Of a stretch of 5,620 bases of DNA, positions 4,479-5,620 are shown in pieces; position 1 is the first letter of the stretch; the number at the start of each line of letters is the position of its first letter. The stretch spans positions 1-5,620 of the forward strand of contig QMWA01000119.1 of assembly GCA_003661385.1 (NCBI GenBank). Reading direction: 5' to 3'. Both the position numbers and the translations under genes were made by a program. The notes under the pieces were generated by a model. It saw only the letters and a program-made list of their open reading frames with translations, had not been told where the DNA came from and searched no databases. This stretch comes from Thermoproteota archaeon. GTDB taxonomy: Archaea; Korarchaeota; Korarchaeia; B14-G2.

Positions 4479-5620
4479 ATGAGCCTAGCTGCAAGAGACT
4501 ACTACACAATATCAGAGGTCAGAGGCCCCCTGCTGGTCGTTGAGGGGGTTCAGGGCGCCAAATACGGTGAGATAGTCGAGGTCATTACCTCAACAGGAGA
4601 AACAAGGCTAGGCCAAGTCATAGACGCCAGGTCAGATGTAGCCATAGTCCAGGTCTTCGGTGGAACCAGAGAAATAGATATAGTAGGGACGAGAGCCAGG
4701 TTCACAGGAGAAACCTTCAAGCTACCAGTCTCACTAGACATGCTCGGAAGAATATTCACAGGAATGGGCAAGCCCAGAGACGGAGGCCCCGAAATACTCC
4801 CAGAAGACGAGCTCGATGTCAACGGCGCCCCAATGAACCCCGCAGCAAGAGACTACCCAAGAGAATTCATCCAAACCGGGATATCAGCCATAGACGGCCT
4901 CAACACCCTAGTCAGAGGCCAAAAGCTCCCAATATTCTCAGGCTCAGGCCTCCCACACGCCGAAATAGCAGCCCAAATAGCAAGACAAGCCAAAGTCCTA
5001 GGGAAAGAAGAAGAGTTCGCCGTAGTATTCGCAGCACTAGGCATAACATTCGAAGAAGCCCAGTTCTTCATAAAAAACTTCAGAGAAACAGGCGCATTCG
5101 AGCACACAGTAGTCTTCATGAACCTAGCAAGCGACCCAGCCATAGAGAGGATAATCACACCAAGAGCAGCCTGCACAGTAGCAGAGTACCTAGCATTCCA
5201 ACACGGCCTACACGTCCTAGTCATAATGACAGACATGACAATGTACTGCGAAGCCCTAAGAGAGCTCTCAGCAGCCAGAGAAGAAGTCCCAGGAAGAAGA
5301 GGCTACCCAGGATACATGTACACAGACCTAGCCACAATATACGAAAGATGCGGCAGAATAAGAAAAGGAGCCCAAGGCACAGTCACACTCATGCCAATAC
5401 TCACAATGCCCTATGACGATATGACACATCCCGTACCCAACCTCACAGGATATATCACGGAGGGGCAGATCGTCCTCTCAAGAGGATTACATGCTAAGGG
5501 CATATATCCGCCTATTGACGTGTTTAAGTCGCTGTCGAGGCTGATGAAGGACGGTATAGGCCCGGGTAGGACCAGGGAAGACCATAAGGATGTGTTTGCT
5601 CAGCTTTATGCAGCTTACAC
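4479..5620 (+). CDS. atpB: A-type ATP synthase regulatory (non-catalytic) subunit B, 3' end cut off
   Basis: This gene is open for 380 codons to the window edge; roughly 80 residues of a normal B subunit of about 460 are missing. B alternates with A in the hexameric head and helps form the nucleotide sites without hydrolysing ATP itself. It starts with a beta-barrel domain ([15 protein letters not shown]). In place of a Walker A motif it has the degenerate [10 protein letters not shown] (153-162) expected of B subunits, with no P-loop Lys. Further marks are [25 protein letters not shown] and [15 protein letters not shown], all typical of archaeal B. It lies 4 nt after atpA and is probably translated by coupling to it. 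Codon use changes within the gene: 198 codons without any T-ending codon (4818-5411), then ordinary mixed use to the window end. Confidence 0.97.
   Translation, partial: MSLAARDYYTISEVRGPLLVVEGVQGAKYGEIVEVITSTGETRLGQVIDARSDVAIVQVFGGTREIDIVGTRARFTGETFKLPVSLDMLGRIFTGMGKPRDGGPEILPEDELDVNGAPMNPAARDYPREFIQTGISAIDGLNTLVRGQKLPIFSGSGLPHAEIAAQIARQAKVLGKEEEFAVVFAALGITFEEAQFFIKNFRETGAFEHTVVFMNLASDPAIERIITPRAACTVAEYLAFQHGLHVLVIMTDMTMYCEALRELSAAREEVPGRRGYPGYMYTDLATIYERCGRIRKGAQGTVTLMPILTMPYDDMTHPVPNLTGYITEGQIVLSRGLHAKGIYPPIDVFKSLSRLMKDGIGPGRTREDHKDVFAQLYAAY
4818..5411 (+). other. Segment of atpB with no T-ending codon
   Basis: Reading codon by codon, the 198 codons between GAT at 4815 and TAT at 5412 contain no T in the third position. 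Only 18 codons end in G, eight of them obligatory ATG. In the 69 complete codons that follow (5412-5618), 19 end in T and 22 in G. The encoded protein is a normal B subunit on both sides of the change. Confidence 0.88.

Noticed and set aside
4853-5236. Minus-strand open frames opposite atpB (also 4550-4822)
   Set aside because: atpB is unmistakable on the plus strand; these are antisense shadows.
2941-5411. A single horizontally transferred block covering the cores of atpA and atpB
   Set aside because: Codon use returns towards mixed across the atpA-atpB junction (about 4384-4817), so one continuous transferred tract does not explain the pattern.

Overview
The window is part of an archaeal A-type (A1Ao, V/A-family) ATP synthase locus. 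It most likely comes from a thermophilic or hyperthermophilic member of the Thermoproteota/TACK group. The evidence is protein similarity of the catalytic A and B subunits to that group, TTTTAAA-type TATA boxes about 25-40 nt before the first genes, GGTGA(T)-type ribosome binding sites, and heavy use of AGA/AGG arginine and ATA isoleucine codons. I cannot name the species.

Layout: at the left (1-868, minus strand) lie a small two-helix membrane protein and, downstream of it, a gene running off the window edge. The latter reads as a diverged relative of the central-stalk/socket subunit C. From a single palindromic TATA element near 912 a second set diverges on the plus strand: another small two-helix protein (941-1150), then a full-length subunit C (1155-2201). 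Next come the c-ring proteolipid K (2249-2593, own promoter), the catalytic subunit A (2693-4474, own promoter) and the regulatory subunit B (4479 to the window end, truncated). Everything right of 941 is plus strand and tightly packed, and no gap of 300 bases or more lacks a gene.

How the genes fit together: K forms the membrane rotor ring, C links that ring to the central rotor, and A and B form the A3B3 head. Both small membrane proteins resemble the AtpZ/AtpI family that precedes bacterial F-type ATPase operons, so a role in ring assembly or ion handling is a reasonable inference. The large a/I subunit, the peripheral stalk (E, H) and rotor subunits D and F are not in the window.

The two most unusual points are (1) the mirror-image arrangement of two [small two-helix protein + C-type protein] modules around one promoter, and (2) a sharp change in synonymous codon choice inside atpA and atpB. 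Over most of both genes almost every third position is A or C, with 198 consecutive atpB codons lacking any T-ending codon. The start of atpA and the last stretch of atpB have ordinary mixed usage like the neighbouring genes.
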